NCBI RefSeq assembly: GCF_000015665.1
Contig: NC_008817.1
Location: forward strand, 930,001 to 994,000
From: Prochlorococcus marinus str. MIT 9515
GTDB taxonomy: Bacteria; Cyanobacteriota; Cyanobacteriia; PCC-6307; Cyanobiaceae
Reading direction: 5' to 3'
Length of the DNA stretch: 64,000 nucleotides
Part shown: piece by piece, positions 1 to 9,163 of the stretch
Position numbering within the stretch: the first letter of the stretch is position 1
Layout: the number at the start of each line of letters is the position of its first letter
Translations under genes and position numbers: made by a program
The notes under the pieces: generated by a model
What the model was told of the DNA's origin: nothing
Database searches by the model: none
What the model saw: the letters and a program-made list of their open reading frames with translations, nothing else

Positions 1-441
1 TGGAATATCAATGAGTTAGATATAAGTGATTTATTAAAAATGTTTTGGGAATGTCATGATCCAACTCAAAAAAATAGACAAGGTAATGATATGGGAACTC
101 AATATAGATCAACAATTTACTACACAAATAAAAATAGTAAAGACATAATTAACTTAAGCAAAGAAGCTTATCAAAAAGAGCTTACAGCTAATAATTTCGG
201 GGAAATCGAAACAGAGATAAAAATGATTGACACTTATTATTATGCAGAAGAATATCACCAGCAATATTTAGCTGTAGAGGGAAGTAGGCAATATTGTTCA
301 GCATCACCAACTAAAGTAAAGTTGGGAAATTTTAATGGCAGCAATTACAGACTACCGAAAGAAATCTGGGATAATTTTAATTGGGACATAGATAAATGTG
401 TATTGAGATCTAATAATAAACCTATAGAGATTAACAAATGA
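1..441 (+). CDS. msrA: Peptide-methionine (S)-S-oxide reductase MsrA, C-terminal part
   Basis: This reading frame is open from the first base, so the 5' end, including the usual GCFW active-site cysteine, lies outside the window. The visible part carries the MsrA hallmark FWECHDPTQ, then a QGND-GTQYRS segment that shapes the substrate pocket, and a late YHQQYL stretch. The family reduces methionine-S-sulfoxide in proteins and free methionine using thioredoxin. An internal ATG at 40 is not the true start, because the family sequence continues upstream of it. A tRNA-Pro gene follows 27 bases downstream on the same strand. Confidence 0.93.
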   Translation, partial: WNINELDISDLLKMFWECHDPTQKNRQGNDMGTQYRSTIYYTNKNSKDIINLSKEAYQKELTANNFGEIETEIKMIDTYYYAEEYHQQYLAVEGSRQYCSASPTKVKLGNFNGSNYRLPKEIWDNFNWDIDKCVLRSNNKPIEINK

Positions 442-468
442 GAGTCATTTATATTTATAGTATTGTTA

Positions 469-542
469 CGGGGCGTAGCGCAGTTTGGTAGCGCACCACT
501 TTGGGGTAGTGGGGGTCGTGGGTTCAAATCCCGCCGTTCCGA
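469..542 (+). tRNA. tRNA-Pro (anticodon GGG)
   Basis: A full cloverleaf can be drawn. The acceptor stem 469-475 pairs with 535-541 with two G-U pairs, and A542 is the discriminator. The D stem is 478-481/491-494, the anticodon stem 496-500/508-512, and the T arm carries GGTTCAAATCC. The seven-base anticodon loop TTGGGGT places GGG at positions 34-36. CCA is not encoded. The minus-strand gene on the right ends at the very next base. Confidence 0.96.
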
Positions 543-734
543 TTAAGTTGCAGAATCATCATTATTTATTAAAGATTTATACAGCTTATAAGAGCTTATT
601 CCAACAGCAATGAAAGTAAATGAAGAAAAAATTGCACATATTATTATAGTAAGATTAGAAACTTCAACCTCACCAAGTTGATATGATATAAAAAAATCCA
701 TTCTTAAAACAATATTCAAAACACTAACATACAA
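543..734 (-). CDS. Small membrane protein, unknown function
   Basis: A 63-residue frame with one strong hydrophobic segment in its second half (LTIIICAIFSSF onward) and a short charged C-terminal tail ending NNDDSAT. An internal ATG at 701 would give a 52-residue protein that still contains the membrane segment; no good ribosome site separates the two starts. Its stop abuts the tRNA-Pro gene end. I do not recognise the family. Confidence 0.5.
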   Translation of the reverse strand: MYVSVLNIVLRMDFFISYQLGEVEVSNLTIIICAIFSSFTFIAVGISSYKLYKSLINNDDSAT

Positions 735-761
735 GCAGTTTAATATTTTTATTATTACTAG

Positions 762-1562
762 TTATAAATTTAAAATAATTAATATCCCAAAAACCAACCT
801 ATAGTAAATAAATATTTTGAGTCCATTAGAGGAAACATATTTTAATAAGAAATCAATAGCTAATAAAGAAGAGAAGAAGGTTGTGATTAAACCAACAAAA
901 AGAGGAAGAAATGGAAATGTTGAGAATTCATTTATCGAAGTAATAAACTCAACAAAAGCTGCCAACGAGATCGAAGGAATGCCCAAGAGAAAAGAAAATT
1001 TTGCGGCATCTTTCCTATCCCAACCAGATAAGAGTGCCATAGAAATAGTAGCTCCAGAACGGGACACGCCTGGAATAATTGCAAACGCTTGCGAAATTCC
1101 GATAAATAAACTATTGCGATATTTATGATTACTTAAATTAATAAATTTATTAGTCGAAATATCTGCTAAAAACATAATTAAAGACATTAATATAGACACT
1201 ACTGCTATAGAAAAATTTGAACGGAAGAAGGAATTAGAGAAATCAGTAACAAAAAGTTTTACAATACCACCAATTAAAACAATTGGAATTGTTCCTATAA
1301 AGATAGATTTATATATTTTATTTGAAAAAAAAGAAGGTCTAAGTATTTTTGAATTTGAATTAATAGTATTAAAAATATATTTTCTAAAATACCAAAATAT
1401 TGCAAGAACACTTCCGATTTGTATAATTGCAGACAATGAAGAGCCAGGATCTTTTACACCGAATAATTGAGATATAATCTTTAAATGAGCAGTACTACTT
1501 ACAGGTATAAATTCCGTTAATCCTTGAATTATTCCATAAAAAATAAATTTTAAAAAATCCAA
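762..1562 (-). CDS. uppP: Undecaprenyl-diphosphatase UppP (BacA)
   Basis: An integral membrane phosphatase that recycles undecaprenyl diphosphate to the monophosphate carrier for peptidoglycan and polysaccharide export. At 266 residues it has the usual length. Family motifs are clear: the N-terminal GLTEFIPVSSTAHL (residues about 14-27) with its catalytic glutamate and SSTAH, and the second motif PGVSRSGATI, which supplies the catalytic arginine. Multiple hydrophobic helices fill the rest. It is transcribed alone, toward the tRNA gene. Confidence 0.95.
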   Translation of the reverse strand: MDFLKFIFYGIIQGLTEFIPVSSTAHLKIISQLFGVKDPGSSLSAIIQIGSVLAIFWYFRKYIFNTINSNSKILRPSFFSNKIYKSIFIGTIPIVLIGGIVKLFVTDFSNSFFRSNFSIAVVSILMSLIMFLADISTNKFINLSNHKYRNSLFIGISQAFAIIPGVSRSGATISMALLSGWDRKDAAKFSFLLGIPSISLAAFVEFITSINEFSTFPFLPLFVGLITTFFSSLLAIDFLLKYVSSNGLKIFIYYRLVFGILIILNL

Positions 1563-1905
1563 TATTTTTTAATTTAAGACATTCTTCTAATAATAATATC
1601 AATTAAAGAAATTACAATTTATATTCTCATAAGACAAGTTAAGTTAGAAATATCATTAAAAAATTTGCTATAAAATTACTTTTTCTTCCTAAATCTTTTT
1701 ATATAAGCCGACTTTGTTAAATCTAATTATTAATTAATATTAGAATTTAGAAAAAAGGATTCGGAGGAAGTCCTAAGGTCTTGGGATTAACAAGCCAATT
1801 TTTATGGAAAATATTTAGACATGCAAAATCCAAGAAAGATTTACCAACAATTCTGGCAATTTAATAATTAATGGACGCGCATATGTAGCGGTATTTCTAA
1901 TTAAG
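1563..1905. other. Intergenic region without a supported gene
   Basis: AT-rich sequence between uppP and two tiny membrane protein genes. Around 1755-1865 on the plus strand there is an open frame (reading GFGGSPKVLGL and onward to about 1864) beside a GGAGGAAG stretch, but it has no usable start codon, so it may be a remnant. Nothing else stands out. Confidence 0.4.
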
Positions 1906-2040
1906 TTATCTTTTCACATCATGAGCACAACCGTCACCTTTATAATTCTCACTTTCGTAAAAGTCATTTTTTGTCCCAAAATATGCAGTTAATAATACAA
2001 AAGGCAAACTAATTATAAAAAGTACAGCGGTAAGGTCCAT
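1906..2040 (-). CDS. 44-residue single-span membrane protein
   Basis: Starts with ATG at 2040 and reads MDLTAVLFIISLPFVLLTAY, one transmembrane helix, followed by a polar tail with aspartates, glutamates and a CAHD motif. The small size and helix-plus-tail form resemble accessory subunits of thylakoid complexes, but no specific match is recognised. It lies 32 bases downstream of another tiny membrane protein on the same strand, probably in one transcript. Confidence 0.5.
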   Translation of the reverse strand: MDLTAVLFIISLPFVLLTAYFGTKNDFYESENYKGDGCAHDVKR

Positions 2041-2072
2041 CGTAAATAAGATTGTTTAAAATTTTTTTGTTA

Positions 2073-2198
2073 TTAATAATCTGTTGGTCCTTTTAATCCA
2101 AGATAAAAAAACGCTCCGAGACCGATTAATAATAAAACTCCGGCGATAGCGGCTGAGGGGACAAATCCTCCGATAGCAAAAGAAGCAAGTTGTGTCAT
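2073..2198 (-). CDS. 41-residue membrane protein of the LASFAIGGF type
   Basis: Starts with ATG at 2198. The protein has an N-terminal LASFAIGGFVPSAA segment and a hydrophobic helix, and ends GLKGPTDY. It clearly resembles the protein encoded at 24563-24700, which reads LASFAIGGFNPWAA, so two members of one small family occur in this window. Each has a single probable membrane span. Function is unknown; a thylakoid complex accessory role is only a guess. Confidence 0.6.
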   Translation of the reverse strand: MTQLASFAIGGFVPSAAIAGVLLLIGLGAFFYLGLKGPTDY

Positions 2199-2586
2199 TA
2201 TAATAAACAAAATATACACTTTGATAATATCAATAAAAATAACCCCGTTAATTAAAAATTCTGACTCGAAGACAATTTAAAATTAAATAAATTACACAAC
2301 TACAGATTTGCTTTCATTTTCAGATTAAATTCTAATTATTTCATTTATTTTATAGCCATAAAATTCATTACCTCCAGTCTTAATAATGTATTATGAGGAG
2401 TCTTAAAAGTAAGGTTATAATTCTTTTACGAGATTATTTCAAGAGACCTTTAAACCTTAAAAATACAGCATTTTGAGTCTTAAACTTTGCAAAAGAAGTC
2501 AACTATCTAAAGATTATTAAAAAAAAATTAATTAAAACAAAAAAAGTTATAAAAAGGATACTGAATAAATAATATTTTGAGGAATA
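2199..2586. other. Intergenic region, nothing seen
   Basis: AT-rich DNA upstream of the 41-residue membrane protein gene and downstream of the glycerate kinase gene. No open frame with plausible coding character and no clear hairpin were found. Confidence 0.4.
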
Positions 2587-3528
2587 TTAATTTAATCCAA
2601 CATTTATTAATTTTCTCTCTTGATTAATCAACAATAAGACATCCGAACTTATAAGATCAAAACTTTGATGTGGAATAGAAACATTTAACATCCGAATAAA
2701 ATCATTTAATCTGTTCTCTTTTAATGAACTTCCTTTTTTAACAAACATACTTTTTTCTTGATTAGATTTCCATTCATTCATAAATTCAAATTTCAAAGGT
2801 TTTAAATGCCAAATTTGATCAATCATATTCCAAATATCTAAGTAATTGATTAAATTATTTTGGATTTTATATCTATAAGAAGATTCATGTGGACTTAATG
2901 GTGGTGTGATTATTTCTAAACTATGAGAGTCTTCAGAAAAAGGTTTCACACCTAAGAACCATCCCTCTATTATTAACAAATCAGGTTTCTCCTCTCTCCA
3001 ATAAGATCTATCCCCTAAACCTTTTCTTAAAGATTTATCAAAAACAGGTACATTTAATTTCCCATCAGTTTTCCATCTTAGTATTTTCTCTTTCATTAAA
3101 TCAATAGAGTGGCTGCCTGGGAAACCACGCGAAACATTCCATGGATTATTCTTAATAGCCAATGCCATTTCTTCAGAAGGTAGATAAAAATCATCAATTG
3201 AAATAACAGATATCTTAAAATTTAGTTTTAAAGATATAGTCTCCAACCATTTACCTAGGGTTGTTTTACCAGTCCCAGGAAGAGCTGAAATTCCAATAAT
3301 TTTACGTTCATGAGATTCTAAATTTAATTTATATGCTTGTGACAAAAGAGGTAAAGCCAATCCCCAAATCCAATCATCATTTACATTTTCATCCCAAAAA
3401 TCATCAATAGAAAGCATCTCTTTCTTAAGCTTCCAAAAATCAAACCATTCATCCAAAGAACTCCATCCAATTTGAAAAATTAATTTTTCAAAATTATCTA
3501 ATGGAAATTCAATATTTAAATCTTTCAT
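2587..3528 (-). CDS. glyK: Glycerate kinase, P-loop (GLYK) type
   Basis: A 313-residue P-loop kinase. The Walker A motif ALPGTGKTT sits at residues 82-90. Next come an ISIDDFY segment, the NPWNVSRGFPGSHS substrate region, and a DLLIIEGWFLG segment, all as in plant-type D-glycerate 3-kinase and the related uridine kinase fold. It likely phosphorylates glycerate to 3-phosphoglycerate. Its start overlaps the stop of the phosphatase gene by one base (TAATG), so the two are translationally coupled. Sitting behind a glucosylglycerate phosphorylase, it would return the released glycerate to central metabolism. Confidence 0.85.
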   Translation of the reverse strand: MKDLNIEFPLDNFEKLIFQIGWSSLDEWFDFWKLKKEMLSIDDFWDENVNDDWIWGLALPLLSQAYKLNLESHERKIIGISALPGTGKTTLGKWLETISLKLNFKISVISIDDFYLPSEEMALAIKNNPWNVSRGFPGSHSIDLMKEKILRWKTDGKLNVPVFDKSLRKGLGDRSYWREEKPDLLIIEGWFLGVKPFSEDSHSLEIITPPLSPHESSYRYKIQNNLINYLDIWNMIDQIWHLKPLKFEFMNEWKSNQEKSMFVKKGSSLKENRLNDFIRMLNVSIPHQSFDLISSDVLLLINQERKLINVGLN

Positions 3529-4328
3529 TACTTAATCAATATTAATTTATTTATTAACTTATTTATTTCACTTTTCCAACCAAATCCATTTGGATAACTT
3601 GCTAGAGTAAATTCATGATCTTTTAATTTTTCTAATAATTTTATGTTTGGACCTTTAGGGCCAGGAATAACAATCTTGTAATCAGAATTCAATAATAAAG
3701 GTAAATCATTAGGAGAATCTCCCAGACCAATAACTTTAATATTTTGATTATTTGAGTATTTCTTGAGTGCTTTTATTGCTTTTCCCTTATTTGAATTAAC
3801 TGACAACATATGGCTCATCCTATTACCTTTGAAAATTTCTACGTTAAATCTTTTACAGCGAATATTAATTTCTTCTTCCATGTTTTCTGGAGGATTTAAA
3901 AATGGCATACTCCAGTGTCTATCTCTCATTAATGCAAGAGATTGACCTTTTAAACCAGTTAGTTCTGTTGCCTCTTTGTCGGTAATATTATTTAGTGGTT
4001 GTAAACTATAATTGATTTCATTAGAAATACAATTCAAAATATTTTCCAGAATTTCGTATTTCTCTCCAAGAATAATCTCCCCATTTACTTTGTTTAATGA
4101 TTCACCATATATGGCTGCTCCATTTTCTACAATGTAAGGATCCGTTAAATCAAGTTGTTTTCTAATAACCTTAACTTCCGCAGCAGTTTTACTGGTGCAT
4201 AATATAACGGGGATAGATAATTCTTGAAGTAATTTTATAGTTTCTTTTGCTGGAGTTAAATCATAAGAATGATCCATTAATGTTCCATCTACGTCACTTA
4301 CTACCCATAAGGAAGAATTTTCAATCAT
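3528..4328 (-). CDS. gpgP: Glucosyl-3-phosphoglycerate phosphatase, HAD family
   Basis: A 266-residue HAD-superfamily phosphatase of the mannosyl-3-phosphoglycerate phosphatase type. Motif I is VSDVDGTLM (residues 9-17), motif II lies in PVILCTSKT, and the late motif GLGDSPNDLPLL binds magnesium. It should remove phosphate from glucosyl-3-phosphoglycerate to give the compatible solute glucosylglycerate; the mannosyl analogue is the alternative. Its start overlaps the end of the phosphorylase gene by eight bases, and gpgS is divergent nearby. Confidence 0.85.
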   Translation of the reverse strand: MIENSSLWVVSDVDGTLMDHSYDLTPAKETIKLLQELSIPVILCTSKTAAEVKVIRKQLDLTDPYIVENGAAIYGESLNKVNGEIILGEKYEILENILNCISNEINYSLQPLNNITDKEATELTGLKGQSLALMRDRHWSMPFLNPPENMEEEINIRCKRFNVEIFKGNRMSHMLSVNSNKGKAIKALKKYSNNQNIKVIGLGDSPNDLPLLLNSDYKIVIPGPKGPNIKLLEKLKDHEFTLASYPNGFGWKSEINKLINKLILIK

Positions 4329-6090
4329 CTATCAAAAAGCCAAGCCAAATAACTTGAAAAGGTTCAAGTTCAATATTATTAGAATTATATTTATTTGATG
4401 TTAAATAATCCTGCATATTCTCATCATTTTTAATCAATTCAGTAAATTCATTATCAATAAATCTATAGTTAATTTTATTTTCCGTCATATTGTGAAGTGT
4501 GAGAACAGATTTCAACCCAGTACCCCTTTTAATAACAACAATATCGCCCCTACTTTTAGACAAGCATTCCATTTGAGACTGAGGATGGAATTGAGGTAAT
4601 TTTGCTCTGATATCCATTGCATTCCTAAGATATCTAAGATTTTTATTTGCATTAGATTCTGGATTTTTAAAAACTGCTGATAGTTTGTCTAACTTAAATT
4701 TTTCCCTATTTAAATCTCTTCTTTGACCTGTCTTTGAAAAACTCTTTATATCATTTTCTGAAGCCAGCAATGCGGGGAGATAAAAGGCAGGAACCCCTCT
4801 CAGAGACATCACAAGTAATTGTGTTAATAAAAACCTTTCATGTTGAAAACGATTTGAATCTCTACCCGGATCTTCCATAGCACTCCACCAACTAATATTT
4901 AATTCATATGGTTTATCTTCACCATTTGATAATCTTCTATGACTTACTAATCCACCTCTTTTCTCGCAATTAATCAATAACTCCTTAATTCTTTGTTCAT
5001 TCATGAGGCCCTCTAAAGCCCTTAAACCAATCCCATCATGAGAAGCAGTGAAATTAAATAGTGTCGTGGTATCTGGCAACTTCGGCCAATCACAAATCCA
5101 TGAATTTAAAATATCTGCTCTTGAAGTGATTATTGCTTCTAAAAGAAGAGGAGGTAAAGGAAAATTATAAGCCATGTCCGCCTCATCCTCTGGAATTAAA
5201 TAAGAAAGGTTTTCTTTCTGTGGAACATTAGTCTCTGTAATCAATACACCATCTTTAAGGAGATCGTTAAGTAAAATTCTTAGAATCTTTACGATTGAAT
5301 GTGCCTTGGGTAAATGCAAACATGTTGTTCCTGGTTCCTTCCAAATAAAACCTACAGCATCTAGTCTTAACCACTTAATACCATTTGATAAATAAGTAAT
5401 AATTAAGTTAAGAAACTCAATTGTCATTTTTGGATTAAGCCAATTCAAGTCAACCTGATCTGGTCCAAAGGTCGTCCAAACTTGTTTTTGTCCATCTTCA
5501 GTATTTATTTGTGAGAAAAGAGATGAACTTCTTGGTCTAATAACATTTTTCCAATCAAGTTCTTGTGATGGAGAAAAGATATTAGATAAACCCGGTTCTT
5601 GACATTTAATAAATTGCTGAACCCATGGATGAGATGATGAAACATGATTTAAAACCAAATCAGCCATTAAATAATGTTTATTAGAAATACTATTCAGATC
5701 CTCCCAACTTCCAAATTTCTCTTCTAAAGACTCGTGACTTGAGACAGCAAAACCTCCATCACTTGTTGATTTAAGAAATGGAAGAATATGAACTACTTTA
5801 GAGAGACTTCCAAAATATTTACTTAGTAATTCTCGAAGTGTGACAAGTGTTGATTCACCATTTTTATAAACCCCATCAGCATAAGTTATTAATACAGCAT
5901 AAGATTCGTCCCATTTTGTACCATAATTTATTTCTTCATAACGAGACTTCTCTGAGAAATTATCTAAAATCTGCAATAATTGATTACAAATAAAGTTGAT
6001 CTCTTCGATAGTATGATCCTTATAAATTGTTTCTAGCAATTTACTAAGTTTTACTCTATTAAATTTTTTCTCTGAATCATTTTGCGTCAC
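4321..6090 (-). CDS. GH13 glucosylglycerate/sucrose phosphorylase-like enzyme
   Basis: A 589-residue glycoside hydrolase family 13 enzyme of the sucrose phosphorylase group. The catalytic motifs are present: DLVLNH near residue 145, LRLDAVGF with nucleophile Asp244, ITETNVP with acid/base Glu286, and TASHDGIG with Asp352. Often annotated sucrose phosphorylase, but here it lies in one operon with gpgP and glycerate kinase. That makes phosphorolysis of glucosylglycerate to glucose-1-phosphate and glycerate the most coherent role. Substrate is inferred from context only. Confidence 0.85.
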   Translation of the reverse strand: MTQNDSEKKFNRVKLSKLLETIYKDHTIEEINFICNQLLQILDNFSEKSRYEEINYGTKWDESYAVLITYADGVYKNGESTLVTLRELLSKYFGSLSKVVHILPFLKSTSDGGFAVSSHESLEEKFGSWEDLNSISNKHYLMADLVLNHVSSSHPWVQQFIKCQEPGLSNIFSPSQELDWKNVIRPRSSSLFSQINTEDGQKQVWTTFGPDQVDLNWLNPKMTIEFLNLIITYLSNGIKWLRLDAVGFIWKEPGTTCLHLPKAHSIVKILRILLNDLLKDGVLITETNVPQKENLSYLIPEDEADMAYNFPLPPLLLEAIITSRADILNSWICDWPKLPDTTTLFNFTASHDGIGLRALEGLMNEQRIKELLINCEKRGGLVSHRRLSNGEDKPYELNISWWSAMEDPGRDSNRFQHERFLLTQLLVMSLRGVPAFYLPALLASENDIKSFSKTGQRRDLNREKFKLDKLSAVFKNPESNANKNLRYLRNAMDIRAKLPQFHPQSQMECLSKSRGDIVVIKRGTGLKSVLTLHNMTENKINYRFIDNEFTELIKNDENMQDYLTSNKYNSNNIELEPFQVIWLGFLIDD

Positions 6091-6139
6091 TTTAAAAAAT
6101 CATCGAAGTATTAACACTATTCTGAACATCAAATAGAAC

Positions 6140-7366
6140 ATGGACTTTCAACAAGGTTTAATCACAACAATACATGAATATGGTGTCACGAAGGATCTAC
6201 TTAAAGAATTAAATGGAAGTCTAAAGAATAAATCAACTGCAATATTAATTCCTTGTCTTTATGAAGAATTTGAACGTCCTGCCCTAAAAAACATAAAAGA
6301 AGTATTAAAAAATCTTACAGGATTAAATGAATTAGTTATAGCTCTTTCTGCAAAAACTATTGATCAGGTAAATTCTGCCAAATCATTTTTTGATTCAATG
6401 CCTTTTCCCGTTCATATTCAATGGACAAATTCTCCATCTGTAATTGAACTTTTAAAAAACCAAGAAAAAAATGGTCTCGAACTACTAGGTACGCCCGGGA
6501 AAGGATGGGCTGTATGGCAAGGAATAGGCGTTGCAACAAGAAAATCTGAAGTGGTTGCATTATTTGATGCTGATATAAGAACATTTAGTCCTTTATATCC
6601 ATCAAGAATGATACTTCCGTTATTAGATGAGTCATATGGAATTTCCTATGTAAAAGCCTTTTACAGCAGATTATCCCTAGAAAATAATCAATTACAAGGA
6701 AGAGCAACTAGATTATTTGTGGGACCTCTTTTGGCAAGTTTGGAGCAGTTAGTTGGTAATGGACCATTCTTACAATATTTACAGTCATTTAGATATCCAC
6801 TGGCTGGTGAGTTCGCATTTACAAAAGATTTGGCAATGAATTTAAGAATTCCTTGTGACTGGGGTTTAGAAATAGGACTTCTTTCAGAAGTTTATAGAAA
6901 TGTTAGGACTTCGAAAATAGCTCAAGTGGACCTTGGGTTATTTGATCATAAGCATAAAACAATAGGATCATCCTCCAAAGAAGGTCTTCAAAAAATGTGT
7001 ACAGAAATACTTTCTAGTGTTTTGAGAGGATTAATGGAACATCAAGCAGAGACGTTAACGAGCACTCAATTATCTACACTTGAAGTTCTATATAAAAGGG
7101 TAGGAGAAGATAGAGTCAAGCAATTTGGATTAGATTCTGCAGTTAATAAGCTTCCATATGATAGACATGAAGAAGAATTATCAGTTCAAAAATTTGCTAA
7201 ATTATTAAGACCTGCAACTAAAGGTTATTTATCAAATCCAACAACTCAACAACTTCCTAGTTGGTCAAGAGTCCTATCATGCGAAAATAAACTACAAGAG
7301 GATTTAGCGAATGCAGGATCTAAAGAAATAAATTCAACCAAAAAAGAATTAATTAATAAATGTTAA
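6140..7366 (+). CDS. gpgS: Glucosyl-3-phosphoglycerate synthase, GT81
   Basis: A 408-residue GT-A fold glycosyltransferase. Visible features are LIPCLYEEFERPAL (residues 36-49), TPGKGWAVWQG (118-128) and the metal-binding LFDADIRTF with its DxD at 143-145. The enzyme joins NDP-glucose to 3-phosphoglycerate to make glucosyl-3-phosphoglycerate, the first step to glucosylglycerate, a major nitrogen-free compatible solute of marine picocyanobacteria. It is divergent from the phosphorylase-phosphatase-kinase operon with only 49 bases between the start codons, so control is probably shared. Confidence 0.92.
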   Translation: MDFQQGLITTIHEYGVTKDLLKELNGSLKNKSTAILIPCLYEEFERPALKNIKEVLKNLTGLNELVIALSAKTIDQVNSAKSFFDSMPFPVHIQWTNSPSVIELLKNQEKNGLELLGTPGKGWAVWQGIGVATRKSEVVALFDADIRTFSPLYPSRMILPLLDESYGISYVKAFYSRLSLENNQLQGRATRLFVGPLLASLEQLVGNGPFLQYLQSFRYPLAGEFAFTKDLAMNLRIPCDWGLEIGLLSEVYRNVRTSKIAQVDLGLFDHKHKTIGSSSKEGLQKMCTEILSSVLRGLMEHQAETLTSTQLSTLEVLYKRVGEDRVKQFGLDSAVNKLPYDRHEEELSVQKFAKLLRPATKGYLSNPTTQQLPSWSRVLSCENKLQEDLANAGSKEINSTKKELINKC

Positions 7367-7440
7367 ATTAAAAAAAATACTGTGATAACAAATAGATATT
7401 ATTGATTATTTGAAAATATAAAGTTGATACTTCCAAAAAC

Positions 7441-7635
7441 CTATTGGTGAGAGGTTATATTTTCACATCTTATCAAATCAATACTATTAGGATGATCATA
7501 TATATATTTATTGAATTCCATAGCCAATGTTCTTGCTTCATAGGCGTCTAAGGCATAAAAACAATTTTCTAATCTAAGATTCTGAAAATCTCTATAATGA
7601 ACAGTATATGGTTTTAAAAAGGTGCTGTTCTTCAT
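7441..7635 (-). CDS. Conserved small protein, unknown function
   Basis: A 64-residue soluble protein rich in aromatic residues, with a central LDAYEARTLAMEFNKYI helix and a late cysteine. No signal peptide, membrane span or known motif. Codon use and composition look like neighbouring genes. Function unknown. Confidence 0.6.
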   Translation of the reverse strand: MKNSTFLKPYTVHYRDFQNLRLENCFYALDAYEARTLAMEFNKYIYDHPNSIDLIRCENITSHQ

Positions 7636-7798
7636 TTATTTTGTAATATTTAGAAGCTATTGTTCTATATTCTTTAACAATGCATAAATTATTGAATTAA
7701 AGAAATATGTTTTGTTGCTTTCAATATATTATTAATCAAAAACTTATATGAAGTATTAAAAAATTTTTTCGATCAAAAGTTATTCTGTTTTTTTTTAT

Positions 7799-7891
7799 TT
7801 ACTTTTTTTTTTTACCTTCAATTAAAAAAACAAATTTTGATAAAATTCCACCAAAAAAAGGAACCCATAATTTTTCATATAAATACTTCAT
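7799..7891 (-). CDS. Possible 30-residue protein
   Basis: Starts with ATG at 7891 and reads MKYLYEKLWVPFFGGILSKF, then a short hydrophobic stretch and a lysine tail. It follows a 57-residue frame on the same strand by nine bases. The very short length makes the call uncertain. Confidence 0.3.
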   Translation of the reverse strand: MKYLYEKLWVPFFGGILSKFVFLIEGKKKK

Positions 7892-7900
7892 AATCAAAAA

Positions 7901-8074
7901 CTATGAGGCAACACTAATATCTTCTTTACTATCCATAACATCTAATAATTCTAAATCAATCGAATTAAAAAGATTTTGGAACAAAAGAAGATCAAGCTCA
8001 TTATGTAATAAATTAACATCTGAAGAGAGTAGATCATCTACAAAATAATTAAAGGTTTCCAAGTTATTATTCAT
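7901..8074 (-). CDS. Small acidic protein, unknown
   Basis: A 57-residue acidic protein starting MNNNLETFNYFVDDLLSSDV. It is rich in leucine and aspartate and probably all-helical, with no membrane span. No family recognised. It sits upstream of the possible 30-residue protein. Confidence 0.45.
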   Translation of the reverse strand: MNNNLETFNYFVDDLLSSDVNLLHNELDLLLFQNLFNSIDLELLDVMDSKEDISVAS

Positions 8075-8468
8075 AATAATGATTTTTACTTTTGAATATT
8101 ATTAGTCTTAAAAAACTAAAAGTCAATTAAAATTCCAAATCAAAACAAATCAAGATATTTTATACCGAAAATGTATCAAAGTTTTAAAGTCTTAGATTAA
8201 AAAAAATTAGTTTAAATCCTTTTGCATAATAAATTTAAAATCAATACGAACTATTAAACCAATAAGGATTAAAAAAATTCCTAAATATGAATTAAAAGAT
8301 AGTTCCAAAGTTAAAAAATTTCATATAGTCATATATTATCCTAATTAATACAAGCAACAAATCTTGGATTTTAAACCCTATAATTACAATAATTTATAAG
8401 CATTTAAATTTAATTAACAAATTAATTCAAATATAAACTAAATTTGATGCGTAAGAAATTAATTATTT
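8075..8468. other. Intergenic region, nothing clear
   Basis: AT-rich DNA between divergent small genes. No supported frame, repeat or strong hairpin was found; promoters for both flanking genes are expected here. Confidence 0.4.
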
Positions 8469-8627
8469 ATGCAAAAATTTTTACAACAAGATCTTAGTTC
8501 AAGCTTATTATCAATAGCAGTATTGTTTGGATGGCTTGGGATAAGCTTTGTTTTCTTGAGATTATTAGCTCTATCTATAAAAAAAATTTTAGAAGCCGTA
8601 TTCAAGAATACTAATCAATTAAAATAA
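8469..8627 (+). CDS. 52-residue single-span membrane protein
   Basis: Starts with ATG at 8469 and reads MQKFLQQDLSSSLLSIAVLF, running into one hydrophobic helix and then a basic tail (IKKILEAVFKN). It precedes the DUF2862 gene by 61 bases on the same strand. Function unknown. Confidence 0.5.
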   Translation: MQKFLQQDLSSSLLSIAVLFGWLGISFVFLRLLALSIKKILEAVFKNTNQLK

Positions 8628-8688
8628 AAAGAATTAATTCTAAAGTTATTCACGATAATAAGTATGTGTTGAGTATAATTACCTGTAT

Positions 8689-9078
8689 ATGACAATCCTC
8701 GATAAAGTAAAAATAGGAAACAAAGTTAATGTTAATCTATTTCTTTCAAAAGATAGGTTATCAAAAGAGACCATTGAAGCAATAAATATTTCATCAGAAT
8801 GCACTATAAGTGATTTCAAAATCACGGATGGTAAAGGTATAGGTGTAATCGTAAACTTGCCTAATGGGAAGGAAGAATGGTTTTTTGAGAATGAAATTCA
8901 AATATTTGATGATAAAGGAAACATAGTAGAAAAGGAAGAAAACATTAACGAAAACAATAATTATGTATTTGATTTAATTAATAATCTGAGTTATGAACCT
9001 AAGTTTAAACCTATTAAACTTATGAATCCGATTAATTTTTTTAATTGGCTTATTGTTTCAGTAAAAGATATTTTTTAA
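8689..9078 (+). CDS. DUF2862 domain protein
   Basis: A 129-residue protein. Residues about 5-80 match the cyanobacterial DUF2862 pattern: IGNKVNVN at the start, then DGKGIGVIVNLPNGKEEWFFENEI with the diagnostic WFFE-E. The domain is a small beta-barrel-like fold of unknown role, common in cyanobacteria. The C-terminal 50 residues are low-complexity and then hydrophobic (MNPINFFNWLIVSV), perhaps a membrane anchor. Confidence 0.7.
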   Translation: MTILDKVKIGNKVNVNLFLSKDRLSKETIEAINISSECTISDFKITDGKGIGVIVNLPNGKEEWFFENEIQIFDDKGNIVEKEENINENNNYVFDLINNLSYEPKFKPIKLMNPINFFNWLIVSVKDIF

Positions 9079-9163
9079 TTTAATATGATTATTAAATAAA
9101 AATATACGTTATCGATCTTTAAAATTTATACTATCCAAAAGATTAAATTAATATTTTAATAAT

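Noticed and set aside
469-734. tRNA-Pro as an integration site of a genomic island
   Set aside because: No integrase, partial tRNA repeat or foreign-looking genes lie beside it; a housekeeping gene, uppP, follows.
817-1128. A 103-residue plus-strand frame inside uppP
   Set aside because: Lies wholly antisense to uppP, whose motifs are clear; no ribosome site or recognisable protein features.
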